From positions 298,661 through 362,660 of the forward strand of contig JAQXUQ010000006.1 in NCBI GenBank assembly GCA_029224465.1: a stretch of DNA of 64,000 bases, written 5' to 3'. This DNA comes from Bacillota bacterium (GTDB lineage: Bacteria > Bacillota > Clostridia > Lachnospirales > Lachnospiraceae). This document shows, one piece after another, positions 45,211-54,888 of this stretch (positions are counted from its first letter, which is position 1; each line of letters opens with the position of its first letter). Position numbers and translations under genes: made by a program. Under the pieces are notes generated by a model. That model was not told the origin of the DNA. It did no database searches and saw nothing but the letters and a program-made list of their open reading frames with translations.

Positions 45211-48093
45211 TTGTTTGGTGGAATTCATTTCGGCGGGGATGATCTGACCGCCTGGTTCAAAAGAATCAATCTGCGTGTACTGCTTGTCGGCGCGGCCGTT
45301 GTCGCTTCGGCAGGCGTTATGATTGTACGGCTTTTCAATCTTCAGATCGTTAACGGCGAGAGCTACATGAACAATTTCCAGCTCCGCATCAAAAGAGAAA
45401 TCAGCATTCCCGGTACCCGCGGGAATATTTACGACCGCAACGGCCAGCTGCTCGCGTATAATGAGCTGGCTTATTCGGTTGTGCTGCGGGATACCGCGGA
45501 AGAATCCTCCCATCACGACATGGATCTGAATGACACGATCGCCAAATCGATTGATATCATCGAGAGCAACGGCGACACGGTAACTTCCGATTTTAAAATT
45601 TCATACAATAAAACAACAGCGTCTTATGAATTCACGGTCGACGGCAGGCAGCTGACCCGTTTCCTTGCGGATGTCTACGGCTACGCCGATACGGCGGATT
45701 TAAAGCCCGAAGAGGCGGAAAGCTCCGCAGACGACGTGATTCTCATGCTCTGCAAACGGTTTGAAATCGGAAAATACGAGAAGGCGGGAGATCCGTCGTC
45801 TTCCTTCGTGCCGGAAGAAGGCTATAAGCCGAAAAAGCTTCTGCAGATGGTCACGATCCGGTATCTTTTAAGCCTGAATGCTTTCAAGCGCTACGTTCCC
45901 ACGACAATTGCTTCGGATGTCAGCGGTCAGACCGTTGCGACGCTTCTGGAAAACACAGATAATCTGGAAGGTATCAATATTGAAGATACAACGGTCCGCA
46001 GGTATGTAGACAGCAAATATTTTGCCCAGATTCTGGGATACACCGGTCAGGTTTCGACAGATGAGCTCGAAGATCTTCAGAAAACAGATCCGTCCTATGA
46101 CGCCTCGGATGTCGTAGGCAAATCGGGACTTGAAAGGTCTCTGGAGTCTGTTCTGCAGGGCACGAAGGGCAAGAAGACCGTCTATGTGGACAACCTCGGT
46201 AACGAGCTGGAAACCACGGATGTTGTGAACCCGAGCGCCGGCAGCAACGTCTACCTGACAATCGATAAAGATCTGCAGGAGGCAGCTTACGATATCCTTG
46301 AAAAGAAGCTCGCTGATATTATTCTGGACAAGATCCGGCCGATCAAGGAATATAAGGCCAAGGAAAACGCGTCGAGCGCCAGCATCCTGATACCGATCTA
46401 TACCGTTTATTTTCATGTGCTGGACAACAACATCGTTGATATCAGTCATTTTCAGGAAGCGGATGCCGGTCCGACCGAAAAGGCCGTCTATTCGGCATAT
46501 TCTTCTTACCTGAACACAACCATGGATCGTCTTCATACAGAGATGTTCGACACGAAGACACCGTACAAGGATCTCAGTGACGAGTACAAGGACTATGAAA
46601 GCTATATCATTCAGTTCCTGTATTCCGAAGAGGTTCTCGATAAAGCGAAAGTGGATAAGGATGATGAGACTTACACCGCGTGGGCAAAGGACGAGACCAT
46701 TTCCATGGAGGCATTTCTCAAATACTGTATCGCCAAAGGCTGGATCAATGTTTCGCAGCTGGATATGCAGCAGCAGTACGCGGATTCCGAAGCTGTCTAT
46801 GACGCGCTCTACAGCTGGTTAAATAAAAACCTTTCGGGCGATCTGGAATTCACCAAGCACCTGTATCATTACATGATTCTGCAGGACATCGTCACCGGAA
46901 CACAGGTCTGCCAGCTTCTTCTGGAACAGAACTGCGTGACTGTGCCCGAGTCGGAAAAACAGGACCTTGCGTCCGGCGCGGAGTCTTCGTATACGTTTAT
47001 GATCAAGCGCATTGAAAACAGAGATCTTACCCCGGCGCAGCTGAATCTGGATCCGTACTCCGGTTCAATCGTCATCACGGATCCGAACAACGGTCAGGTT
47101 CTCGCGATGGTATCGTACCCTTCGTTTGACAATAACAAGATGGCGAACGGCGTTGACGCGGATTATTACGAAAGCCTGCGGGAAGACCGCTCGAAGCCGC
47201 TCATCAATTACGCGACGCAGCAGCGGACGGCACCCGGCTCGACATTCAAGCCGGTAACTGCCACCGCGGCATTGTCGGAAGGTGTCATCGATCTGAACAG
47301 TACCGTAACCTGCACCGGCATCTTCACAAAGCTCGGGAATCCAGCGCCGAAATGCTGGATCTATCCTGCGGGGCACGGAACGCTGGATGTTGTCGGCGGC
47401 ATTGAGCACTCCTGCAACGTTTTCTTCTATGAAATGGGCTACCGTCTGGCGACGGATACGGATGGCAGTTATCAGTCCGAACTCGGCATTGATAAGCTCC
47501 GTAAATACGCACAGATGTACGGCCTGGGTGACAAGAGCGGTGTTGAAATCGAGGAAGCGGCCCCTTTGATTTCCTCAGAGGACGCGGTTCGTTCTGCCAT
47601 CGGTCAGGGCAATTCCAACTATACAACAGCGGGACTCGCGCGTTACGTTTCCGCGGTCGCAAATGAAGGCACAGTTTATGATCTGACGCTGGTCGATAAA
47701 GTCACGGATATTAAAGGAAATGTTCTTCAGACAAACAAAGCCGGAGTCCGAAACGTCATCAGTATGGACCAGTCGAACTGGGACGCGATTCATCTTGGTA
47801 TGCGAAAGGTTGTTCAGAACATGACGTTCTTTGGTGGCATGAATGTAGAGGTTGCCGGCAAAACAGGTACCGCGCAGGAATCCGAGCTTCGTCCCAACCA
47901 CGCACTGTTTGTCGGTTTTGCTCCGTATGAAAAACCGCAAATCGCGTTCGCGATCCGGATTGCCAACGGTTATACTTCCAGTTACGCCGCACAGACGATG
48001 GAGAAAGTACTGGAATACTACTTCCATGTTTCCGATAAGGAAGAGCTTCTGAGTGCGGAGAGCAGCGTGGTGCATACCACAACAGGAGACTGA
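45211..48093 (+). CDS. mrdA: Penicillin-binding protein 2 (elongasome D,D-transpeptidase)
   Basis: 960 aa. One N-terminal membrane helix (about 22-45), a dimerisation region beginning RGNIYDRNGQLLA, and a transpeptidase with Ser677 in APGSTFKP, S734-C-N in EHSCNVFFY and K884-T-G in GKTGTAQ. About 235 extra residues (roughly 375-608) are inserted between DLQEAAYDILEKKL and LDPYSGSIVITDP, making it far longer than the E. coli protein (633 aa). The start is TTG at 45211 with GAGGAG eight bases before. It works with RodA downstream. Confidence 0.95.
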   Translation: MFGGIHFGGDDLTAWFKRINLRVLLVGAAVVASAGVMIVRLFNLQIVNGESYMNNFQLRIKREISIPGTRGNIYDRNGQLLAYNELAYSVVLRDTAEESSHHDMDLNDTIAKSIDIIESNGDTVTSDFKISYNKTTASYEFTVDGRQLTRFLADVYGYADTADLKPEEAESSADDVILMLCKRFEIGKYEKAGDPSSSFVPEEGYKPKKLLQMVTIRYLLSLNAFKRYVPTTIASDVSGQTVATLLENTDNLEGINIEDTTVRRYVDSKYFAQILGYTGQVSTDELEDLQKTDPSYDASDVVGKSGLERSLESVLQGTKGKKTVYVDNLGNELETTDVVNPSAGSNVYLTIDKDLQEAAYDILEKKLADIILDKIRPIKEYKAKENASSASILIPIYTVYFHVLDNNIVDISHFQEADAGPTEKAVYSAYSSYLNTTMDRLHTEMFDTKTPYKDLSDEYKDYESYIIQFLYSEEVLDKAKVDKDDETYTAWAKDETISMEAFLKYCIAKGWINVSQLDMQQQYADSEAVYDALYSWLNKNLSGDLEFTKHLYHYMILQDIVTGTQVCQLLLEQNCVTVPESEKQDLASGAESSYTFMIKRIENRDLTPAQLNLDPYSGSIVITDPNNGQVLAMVSYPSFDNNKMANGVDADYYESLREDRSKPLINYATQQRTAPGSTFKPVTATAALSEGVIDLNSTVTCTGIFTKLGNPAPKCWIYPAGHGTLDVVGGIEHSCNVFFYEMGYRLATDTDGSYQSELGIDKLRKYAQMYGLGDKSGVEIEEAAPLISSEDAVRSAIGQGNSNYTTAGLARYVSAVANEGTVYDLTLVDKVTDIKGNVLQTNKAGVRNVISMDQSNWDAIHLGMRKVVQNMTFFGGMNVEVAGKTGTAQESELRPNHALFVGFAPYEKPQIAFAIRIANGYTSSYAAQTMEKVLEYYFHVSDKEELLSAESSVVHTTTGD

Positions 48094-48094
48094 T

Positions 48095-48847
48095 TTGGAT
48101 AAGGTAATCATTAAAAACCAGAAATACGGCATTTCGCTGAAGCTGGACGATACCGCGCCGTTCGGGACACTGCTGCGGGAGATACAGGAGAAGTTCGAAA
48201 AATCCAGAAAGTTCTTCGGCCGGTCGGATCTTACTCTCACCTTTGAGGGAAGAAAGCTGACGCCGGAACAGGAAAATGCCGTGATCGGCGTCATCGAGCA
48301 GTCTTCCGACATCCGGATTCTCTGTATATTCGTCGAGGATGAGGAACGGGACAGCGTGTTTGTCCGCGCCGCGAACAAACTGGAAGATCTGCAGCAGATG
48401 GAGCAGGAAGCGAAGGAAGCACTGAAGATTGTGCCGGATGTGGCGCCGATGCGCACGTTTATCGGCAATGTAAAAGCCGGTGAAATCCGTAAATGCAAGG
48501 ACAATATTATAATCTACGGAGACATCGAGGAGGGCGCCGCTCTGATCAGCGAACGTTCTGTTATCGTGCTCGGCTCTGTCCTTGGCGTTGTCCACGCGGG
48601 AGACGGCGCGGGCGGAAAACATTTCGTCTACGCGCTTTCCTTCAAGCCGAGGAAAATGCTGATTGACGGCGTCCGCTTCGAAGACACGGCGCCGAAACGA
48701 AAGCTGTTTGAGAAACCTAAGCCATTGTCCGGCATTGCGTATCTTTCGGGCAGCTCCGTGCGGATCACGGCGAAGCCGGAAGAAATACAGGAAGTCATGC
48801 GGGGTATGGCAGACCTGAACCTAACGACAAAAGAGAGCGGCATATGA
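48095..48847 (+). CDS. minC: Septum site-determining protein MinC, orphan
   Basis: 250 aa from TTG 48095, with AGGAG six bases before it. The N-terminal domain (1-105) opens DKVIIKNQKYGISLKLD. The C-terminal beta-helix has NIIIYGDIEEGAALISERSVIVLGSVLGVVHAGDGAGG, closely following the MinC pattern. The MinD-binding RSGQ motif is replaced by KAGE (K127 to E130). minD and minE, normally next, are missing: rodA follows with an ATGA overlap. MinC inhibits FtsZ polymerisation at poles; here its localisation mechanism is unclear. Confidence 0.88.
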   Translation: MDKVIIKNQKYGISLKLDDTAPFGTLLREIQEKFEKSRKFFGRSDLTLTFEGRKLTPEQENAVIGVIEQSSDIRILCIFVEDEERDSVFVRAANKLEDLQQMEQEAKEALKIVPDVAPMRTFIGNVKAGEIRKCKDNIIIYGDIEEGAALISERSVIVLGSVLGVVHAGDGAGGKHFVYALSFKPRKMLIDGVRFEDTAPKRKLFEKPKPLSGIAYLSGSSVRITAKPEEIQEVMRGMADLNLTTKESGI

Positions 48848-50019
48848 GAAATTTATTCCGTACCTTTTCTTTGAAAAACATTGATTTCATTCTGATCGCG
48901 CTCGTCGTCACGCTCAATGTCATCGGTATCATTGCCGTAGGCGACGCGGCACCGCAGCTGCAGAAACGGCAGATTGCGGGCTCCATTTTGAGCCTGGCTG
49001 TCATGTTTCTTGTCAGCGCGGCAGATTACAAACATGTACTGAAATTCTACTGGGTGTTTTACGGCCTCAATCTTGTACTGCTCACGCTGGTACTTGCCGT
49101 AGGTTCATCCAGCAAAGGCGCGCAGCGCTGGGTCAGCATCGCCGGAATCAGATTTCAGCCTTCGGAAGCCGCCAAAATATTATTGATTTTATTCTTTGCC
49201 AAGTTTATCATGAAGTATAAGAACAGAATACAGACATTTGGTATGGTGGCTGTCTGTGCGGTTCTGGCCGTAATTCCGGTACTTTTGGTATACAGTCAGC
49301 CGGATCTTTCAACGAGTATCATGATTATGGTCATCTTCGCGGTCATGATGTTTGTCGGAGGACTGAGCTACAAACTGGTCGGAACGGTGCTGATCATCGC
49401 GGTCCCTTCCGTGATTATCTTCATCAATCTGGTTGCGCAGGAGGGCACCACGCTGCTGAACGAGTATCAAAGGGACCGTATCCTTGCATGGCTTCATCCG
49501 GAGGATTTTGCAACGACAACCGCGTATCAGACGATGAATTCGATCATGGCCATCGGATCCGGACAGCTTTCGGGAAAGAGCGGTAATGCCAGCTCTTTTA
49601 CATCACTACTGAAAAGCGGCTATATTTCGGAGTCCCAGACGGACTTTATTTTCACCGTTGTGGGAGAGGAGTTCGGATTCATCGGCTCGTGCGTGGTCGT
49701 CATCCTTCTGATGCTCATCGCACTCCGATGTCTGTCTATTGCAAGGACCTGCAGTGATATGTCCGGTTCGATTATTGCGGCCGGCACCGGTGCATGGGTC
49801 GGATTTCAGGGGTTCCTCAATATCGGCGTGGCGACGGGAGTGCTCCCGAACACAGGTATTCCTCTTCCTTTTGTCAGTTACGGTCTCACGAGTCTGATCT
49901 GCCTGTATATCGCTATAGGCTTTGTTTTGAACGTGCGGATGCAGAACCGGCGAAAAGGCAGCACAGTTAACAGCACAGAATTTGGGAGAGTATATGAATA
50001 TAGCGCTTATCGCTCATGA
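48844..50019 (+). CDS. rodA: Rod shape-determining protein RodA (SEDS glycosyltransferase)
   Basis: 391 aa with about ten membrane helices. SEDS-family marks are [21 protein letters not shown] and the C-terminal [20 protein letters not shown]. It polymerises lipid II glycan strands with PBP2. It overlaps the minC stop by four bases and the mgsA start by 26 bases. FtsW/SpoVE relatives look alike, but the mre/PBP2 context supports RodA. Confidence 0.93.
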   Translation: MRNLFRTFSLKNIDFILIALVVTLNVIGIIAVGDAAPQLQKRQIAGSILSLAVMFLVSAADYKHVLKFYWVFYGLNLVLLTLVLAVGSSSKGAQRWVSIAGIRFQPSEAAKILLILFFAKFIMKYKNRIQTFGMVAVCAVLAVIPVLLVYSQPDLSTSIMIMVIFAVMMFVGGLSYKLVGTVLIIAVPSVIIFINLVAQEGTTLLNEYQRDRILAWLHPEDFATTTAYQTMNSIMAIGSGQLSGKSGNASSFTSLLKSGYISESQTDFIFTVVGEEFGFIGSCVVVILLMLIALRCLSIARTCSDMSGSIIAAGTGAWVGFQGFLNIGVATGVLPNTGIPLPFVSYGLTSLICLYIAIGFVLNVRMQNRRKGSTVNSTEFGRVYEYSAYRS

Positions 50020-50392
50020 CGCGAAGAAGAAACTGATGCAGAACTTCTGCATTGCCTACCGTGGCATATTATGCAAGAACGAGCTGTACGCAACCGGCAC
50101 CACCGGAAGGCTGATTGAAGAAGTTACGAATCTGAATATTCACAAGCTTCTCGCGGGGCATCTTGGCGGCGAGCAGCAGATCGGCGCGCAGATTGAGAAC
50201 AATGAAATCGACCTTGTAATTTTCCTGCGGGATCCGTTCAGCGACAGCAAGAAGCATGAGCCTGACGTCAACAACATTGTAAGACTCTGCGATATTCATA
50301 ATATTCCGCTTGCAACCAATGTGGCTACAGCAGAACTGCTGATTAAATCGTTAGACAGAGGAGATCTGGAGTGGCGTGAAATGTACAAGTAA
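49994..50392 (+). CDS. mgsA: Methylglyoxal synthase
   Basis: 132 aa. Converts dihydroxyacetone phosphate to methylglyoxal, a bypass that frees phosphate. Motifs are [37 protein letters not shown] and [13 protein letters not shown] 49994 follows GGGAGAG; an in-frame TTG at 49982 lies within that ribosome site. The location at the end of a rod-shape operon is common in clostridia. Confidence 0.96.
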   Translation: MNIALIAHDAKKKLMQNFCIAYRGILCKNELYATGTTGRLIEEVTNLNIHKLLAGHLGGEQQIGAQIENNEIDLVIFLRDPFSDSKKHEPDVNNIVRLCDIHNIPLATNVATAELLIKSLDRGDLEWREMYK

Positions 50393-51386
50393 CGGAAAGA
50401 TCATTCGCATTATCTCTTTCCTTCTGTCCATATTTGTTGTTTGTATTTCACTCGAAGGCTGCGGAAAGACGCCTGCGCTTTCGTTTCAGGACAACGCTTC
50501 CTACAGCAACTTCAATTTCATGATCGGCGAATCCGGTTCAGCGGAAGTCGCCTCTGCTTTTGCACAGAATCTGTGCGTCACCGGCAAGGACCAGAATTCC
50601 GACGCACTTTCTTCTATGAACGCAGGGGCGGCGGCCGCTCTTTTTGATGTCAATAACCGGAAGACTTTGTATGCAAAAGATGTGTATACAAGACTGTATC
50701 CCGCAAGCCTGACAAAAATCATGACTGCGCTGGTTGCTCTTAAGAACGCGAAACTCGATACTGTTCTGACCGCCTCCGGGAATGTGACGGTTACGGAAGC
50801 AAATGCACAGGTAGCAGGCCTGAAAAAGGGTGATACCATGACGCTGGATCAGGCACTGCATATTCTTCTTATCTATTCCGCGAATGACGTGGCGATTCTG
50901 ATCGCGGAGAATATCGGCGGCAGCACCAGTCATTTCATTCAAATGATGAATGAAGAGGCAAAGTCTCTAGGAGCAACCAACACTAATTTCATCAATTCCA
51001 ACGGTCTTTCGGATCAGAATCACTATACGACCGCCTATGATATGTATCTGATTTTCAATGCTGCCATGCAGTACAGCACATTTCAGGAAATCATCAATAT
51101 GCCGGTTTATAAAACCGCTTATCATGACGCTTCCGGGGCTTCCAAAGACATTTCGGTCAGCTCGACCAATTATTATATGCAGAATATGTCCGTGGCCGAA
51201 GCACCGACAGGCATCACCGTGATCGGAGGCAAAACAGGCACGACAACCGCAGCCGGCCACTGCCTCATTCTGCTCGCGAAAGACACCTCCGGCAATCCTT
51301 ATATTGCAGTCGTTATGCGCGCCAGAGACAATGATGAACTGTATCAGGATATGAACGAACTGCTGTCCCTGATTCCACAGTCATAG
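50376..51386 (+). CDS. D-alanyl-D-alanine carboxypeptidase (PBP5-like), probable lipoprotein
   Basis: 336 aa from a GTG start overlapping the end of mgsA by 17 bases. A hydrophobic signal ends in SLEGC, a lipobox with Cys29, so it is probably anchored outside the membrane after LspA cleavage. Catalytic motifs are S111-L-T-K114 in [21 protein letters not shown] and [11 protein letters not shown]. The enzyme would trim the terminal D-Ala of peptidoglycan stem peptides. The C-terminal beta domain of PBP5 is absent or very short. Confidence 0.92.
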   Translation: MKCTSNGKIIRIISFLLSIFVVCISLEGCGKTPALSFQDNASYSNFNFMIGESGSAEVASAFAQNLCVTGKDQNSDALSSMNAGAAAALFDVNNRKTLYAKDVYTRLYPASLTKIMTALVALKNAKLDTVLTASGNVTVTEANAQVAGLKKGDTMTLDQALHILLIYSANDVAILIAENIGGSTSHFIQMMNEEAKSLGATNTNFINSNGLSDQNHYTTAYDMYLIFNAAMQYSTFQEIINMPVYKTAYHDASGASKDISVSSTNYYMQNMSVAEAPTGITVIGGKTGTTTAAGHCLILLAKDTSGNPYIAVVMRARDNDELYQDMNELLSLIPQS

Positions 51387-51408
51387 AATACCAACTCCTT
51401 CGTTTCAT

Positions 51409-51437
51409 TGTTGTTTTTTACAAACCGTTAAACTATA
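51409..51437 (+). promoter_or_regulatory. Probable promoter for the small P-loop gene
   Basis: TTGTTT (51409-51414) and a perfect TATAAT (51432-51437) are 17 bases apart, in the gap after the carboxypeptidase gene. Confidence 0.6.
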
Positions 51438-51450
51438 ATTAACCTTAAAG

Positions 51451-51467
51451 AAGGGCAGCGCCGCTGC
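51451..51467 (+). promoter_or_regulatory. Leader hairpin upstream of the small P-loop gene
   Basis: GGGCAGC (51451-51457) pairs with GCTGCCC (51461-51467) around a three-base loop, inside the predicted 5' leader. No T tract follows, so it is not a terminator. Confidence 0.5.
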
Positions 51468-51501
51468 CCGCATCACAAGTATTTTAGGAGGGCAATGTCC
51501 A

Positions 51502-51921
51502 ATGGTTCAGCTGATTGTAGGCAATAAAGGGAAAGGCAAGACAAAGTGCTTATTGGATAAGGTCAATACGGACGTCAAGAATATTCTCGGCGATATCTGC
51601 TATCTCGACAAGAGCACACAGCATATGTACGAGCTGAACAATAAGATCCGTCTGATTGATGTCAGCAGCTACAGCGTTGAGAACACGGACCAGTTTCTTG
51701 GTTTTGTCGCGGGTATCATTTCGCAGGATCACGATCTTCAGCAGATGTACTTTGACGGTTTCCTTGATATCGCTCATTTAAGAGGCAAAGATATCACCCC
51801 TGCAATCAGGAAGCTGGAAGCGTACAGCAAGACGTTTAATGTTGATTTTGTACTCAGCGTATCCATGGATGAGGTGGATCTGCCGGAGGCCGTGAAACCT
51901 CTGATTGCCATTTCCCTCTGA
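51502..51921 (+). CDS. Small P-loop protein of unknown function
   Basis: 139 aa, cytosolic. It starts VQLIVGNKGKGKTKCLLDKVN, a clean Walker A (GNKGKGKT). A possible Walker B-like stretch is FDGFLDIAHL, and FVLSVSMDEVDLPEAV ends it. Such proteins in clostridia are sometimes labelled twitching motility PilT, but it is far too short for that and no pilus genes are near. AGGAGG precedes the ATG. It has its own promoter and terminator, so it is a single-gene unit between cell-wall and division genes. Confidence 0.75.
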   Translation: MVQLIVGNKGKGKTKCLLDKVNTDVKNILGDICYLDKSTQHMYELNNKIRLIDVSSYSVENTDQFLGFVAGIISQDHDLQQMYFDGFLDIAHLRGKDITPAIRKLEAYSKTFNVDFVLSVSMDEVDLPEAVKPLIAISL

Positions 51922-51981
51922 CGGATCGTATTTCCGTACGGCGCTGCGGAAGCATCTTTCAATAACATAGTATGTTTTCAT

Positions 51982-52016
51982 AAAGCCTTGGATCTTGTTT
52001 TCCAAGGCTTTATATT
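51982..52016 (+). terminator. Terminator after the small P-loop gene
   Basis: AAAGCCTTGG (51982-51991) pairs perfectly with CCAAGGCTTT (52002-52011) across a ten-base loop, followed by ATATTATAAT. A TATAAT at 52016-52021 directly after it may be the -10 box of the next gene. Confidence 0.75.
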
Positions 52017-52039
52017 ATAATATCCGGGTTGCGTTTGTT

Positions 52040-53440
52040 TTGAGCAAGAACACTAAATCGTCTAAAGTAACTGCATACAGAAGGCCGCTGAATCCCAATG
52101 TAGGCGCGATCATATTTTTCGTGATCCTCATCTATATGGCCATCAGTATCCTTCGCTACGCGACCGCGAAACATATTGTGGGATATGAGGTGCGCACCGG
52201 GTCCCTCTCTTCCTCGAATGTTTATCAGGGTATCGCTCTTCGCAGCGAAGAGATTATGAAGAGCGAATACGCAGGGCATATCAATTATTATTCGCAGGAA
52301 GGAACCAGACTCGCCGCCGGAAAACTGGCTTATACAATCGATGAGACCGGCGAAATCGCCGAACAGCTCAATTCCGGAGAAGCCAATGACGAACTGTTCA
52401 CAAAGGACGACTACGCGAAGATGCAGAGTGACATTGCTTCCTTTACTGCGAAATTTCGTCCCGGATATTTCCGGCAGGTGTATGATTTCAAGAGCTCGCT
52501 GGACAGCGAACTTGTCAAGGTCACAAATAACAGTATTCTGAGTGATATTCAGAAAATCAGCAGTTCCTCCTCCGTCCATTTCTGCAACACGAATGCTACC
52601 GGTGATATTTACTATTATACAGACGGCTATGAAGATAAAACCTTCGATAAACTGAAGCTGTCGGATTTTGATTCCTCCGGTTATACAAAGAATATTATCA
52701 AGAGCAATTCCCTCGTTGCGAAAGGAGATCCCGCCTGTAAGATTGAAACAGCCGAGGACTGGTCCGTCGCGATCCGGCTCCCCGATGAAAAGTCAGCGAA
52801 AGAGCTCGAAGACATGAAGGTTGTAAAGGTCCGTTTTCTGAAAAATCAGGACGAATCCTGGGCAGCCATTACGACAAGAGGAGACGACAAAAACGGCTGG
52901 TACGCGAATCTGGCATTCACAAATTCCATGATTACGTTCGCGGGAGACAGATTCATCGATGTCGAGCTGCTGACAACAGCCAGCAGCGGACTCAAGATTC
53001 CCAAATCCGCTCTTGTGGATGGTAAGTTCTTCGTCATTCCCTCGAGGTTCGTGACAAAGGGAACCGGCGACAAACAGGGTGTACTTCGAAGCACGGTAAA
53101 CGATGACGGAGAGAAAACAACCGAATTCGTATCTGTCTCTTTGTACGGACAGGACGAAAAAGGCGAAGATGTCTATGTGGACCAGTCCGCGCTTCGAAGC
53201 GGAGATGTCCTGCAGATGACAGATTCCAGTGAAACTTTTACAATCGGTGAAACCAAAGATCTGACAGGTGTATATAATATCAATAAAGGCTACGCGGATT
53301 TCCGCACGGTCACGAAGATCGAAGAGAATGACGCGTACGCGATTGTTAAACCAGATGATCTGTACGGTCTCCGCGAATATGACTTCATTGTATTGAACGC
53401 GAAGGATGTAAATCCTAATGAATTTGTTTATTCCAGATAG
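52040..53440 (+). CDS. HlyD-like membrane-anchored adaptor protein in the sepF cluster
   Basis: 466 aa from TTG 52040; the start is uncertain because no good ribosome site is seen, and the only earlier in-frame start (51995) lies inside the terminator. One membrane helix lies near residues 18-40. The remainder is extracytoplasmic, with an HlyD/RND-adaptor pattern: ALRSEEIMKSEYAGHINYYSQEGTRL early (barrel-sandwich half) and GLKIPKSALVDGKFFVIP late. No ABC permease or outer-membrane partner is adjacent. Position before yggS and sepF suggests a cell-envelope or division role rather than classical export. Confidence 0.7.
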   Translation: MSKNTKSSKVTAYRRPLNPNVGAIIFFVILIYMAISILRYATAKHIVGYEVRTGSLSSSNVYQGIALRSEEIMKSEYAGHINYYSQEGTRLAAGKLAYTIDETGEIAEQLNSGEANDELFTKDDYAKMQSDIASFTAKFRPGYFRQVYDFKSSLDSELVKVTNNSILSDIQKISSSSSVHFCNTNATGDIYYYTDGYEDKTFDKLKLSDFDSSGYTKNIIKSNSLVAKGDPACKIETAEDWSVAIRLPDEKSAKELEDMKVVKVRFLKNQDESWAAITTRGDDKNGWYANLAFTNSMITFAGDRFIDVELLTTASSGLKIPKSALVDGKFFVIPSRFVTKGTGDKQGVLRSTVNDDGEKTTEFVSVSLYGQDEKGEDVYVDQSALRSGDVLQMTDSSETFTIGETKDLTGVYNINKGYADFRTVTKIEENDAYAIVKPDDLYGLREYDFIVLNAKDVNPNEFVYSR

Positions 53441-53483
53441 CGCGGATACGGACATCGGCGTCCGGAGAAAGAAGGAATGGAAT

Positions 53484-54173
53484 TTGGTAACGGAAAATCT
53501 AGAAAGTGTGGAAGAGCGTATTCAGGCAGCATGCGACCGGGCGGGCCGGGACCGCAAGGAAGTGAAGCTGGTCTGCGTAACCAAGACAAAGCCTCTGCCG
53601 CTTCTTCAGGAAGCCTATGAAGACGGACAGAGAGATTTTGGCGAGAATAAGGTGCAGGAGATTCTCGCCAAAAAACCGCAGCTGCCGCCGGACATCCGCT
53701 GGCATATGATCGGCCATCTGCAGACCAATAAGGTCCGGCAGATTATCGGACAGACAGTCATGATTCACAGTATGGATTCATTGCATCTGGCAGAGGAGAT
53801 CAGCAGGCGCGCTGGCGCGGCAGGTATTGTCATGCCTGTTCTCATTGAAGTCAATGCCGCTAAGGAACCCACAAAATTCGGTGTGATGCCGGAGGACTGT
53901 CTCTCCTTCGTAAAGGAAGCTGCAAAGCTTCCCGCGATCAATATCCGCGGCCTGATGACCAGTGCGCCCTTGACCGACAATCCGGAAACAAATCGTATAT
54001 ATTTCAGTAAACTTAGACAATTAAGCATTGACATTATTGGTGAAAATATTGATAATGTGAATATGTGTGAGCTATCAATGGGTATGTCAGGCGATTTTGA
54101 AGTTGCCATTGAAGAAGGCGCTACAATCGTCCGGGTAGGTTCCGCAATTTTTGGCGAGCGGCATTACGCTTGA
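53484..54173 (+). CDS. YggS/PROSC family PLP homeostasis protein
   Basis: About 229 aa from TTG 53484, which has AGAAGGAA seven bases before it and matches the family N-terminus (VTENLESVEERI). An in-frame ATG at 53418 overlaps the HlyD-like gene and adds 22 foreign residues. The PLP lysine is in VCVTKTKP; DFGENKVQEI, WHMIGHLQTNK and LSMGMSGDFEVAIEEGATIVRVGSAIFG are typical. The family binds PLP without known catalysis and influences vitamin B6 and amino-acid pools. sepF follows. Confidence 0.92.
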   Translation: MVTENLESVEERIQAACDRAGRDRKEVKLVCVTKTKPLPLLQEAYEDGQRDFGENKVQEILAKKPQLPPDIRWHMIGHLQTNKVRQIIGQTVMIHSMDSLHLAEEISRRAGAAGIVMPVLIEVNAAKEPTKFGVMPEDCLSFVKEAAKLPAINIRGLMTSAPLTDNPETNRIYFSKLRQLSIDIIGENIDNVNMCELSMGMSGDFEVAIEEGATIVRVGSAIFGERHYA

Positions 54174-54193
54174 ATAAATGGAGAACAGGTAAG

Positions 54194-54817
54194 ATGGGTT
54201 TTATTAAAGATCTGATCAATAATGTAAAGATTCCCGGCGACGGTGTCGATGATGATATGGATATCGATGAAGGCTATGATGACAGTCTCGAGGAAGAGAG
54301 AGAGTATCGCAAGCCTCCGCTTCGCTTTTCCCAGGGCCGCAGGAATCAGGACCGGGAGGAAGATGACGAATATCAGGAAGCGCCGAGAAGACAGCCTCGT
54401 CCCCAGTCCCGTCCGCAGACTCCGGCCGGAGCCGCATCCCGGCCGACAGGCGGCGCAAAGCCGGACAGCGGCATGCAGGTCCGCATCATAAAGCCGAGTT
54501 CCTTCGATCAGGCTAAGCAGATTACCGACACGCTGCTTGCCCATCGTACGGTTCTTTTGAATCTGGAGGGCCTGGATGTAAATACCGCGCAGAGAATTGT
54601 GGACTTCGCTTCCGGTTCCTGTTATGCTCTCAACGGCAATTTCAGTAAGATCAGTCATTATATCATTGTGATTACACCGGAAGAAGTTGATATTGCCGGC
54701 GATATGGCAGATATGGAGACACTCGGCGGTATCGCCGGACTTGGCGGTGCCGGCGGCGTCGGAGGCATGGGCGCCAACCCGTTTGTCGAGCAGCCGTTCC
54801 AGCAGAGCGCGAATTAA
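54194..54817 (+). CDS. sepF: Cell division protein SepF
   Basis: 207 aa. An N-terminal amphipathic membrane-binding helix (MGFIKDLINNVKI) is followed by a long acidic then Arg/Pro/Gln-rich linker (about residues 17-90). The SepF globular domain comes next (VRIIKPSSFDQAKQI, VLLNLEGLDVNTAQRIVDFASG, FIVITPEEVDI-like end). A Gly-rich tail follows. SepF bundles FtsZ filaments and tethers them to the membrane. ATG 54194 is preferred over the TTG at 54170. Confidence 0.93.
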   Translation: MGFIKDLINNVKIPGDGVDDDMDIDEGYDDSLEEEREYRKPPLRFSQGRRNQDREEDDEYQEAPRRQPRPQSRPQTPAGAASRPTGGAKPDSGMQVRIIKPSSFDQAKQITDTLLAHRTVLLNLEGLDVNTAQRIVDFASGSCYALNGNFSKISHYIIVITPEEVDIAGDMADMETLGGIAGLGGAGGVGGMGANPFVEQPFQQSAN

Positions 54818-54836
54818 TTCATTTATCAGTAAGCGG

Positions 54837-54869
54837 ATCGCACCAATCTGTGGTTGGTGCGATTTTATT
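54837..54869 (+). terminator. Terminator after sepF
   Basis: ATCGCACCAA (54837-54846) pairs perfectly with TTGGTGCGAT (54854-54863), followed by TTTATT. It separates the division genes from aroB. Confidence 0.8.
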
Positions 54870-54888
54870 GTATAAATCGGAGACAACT

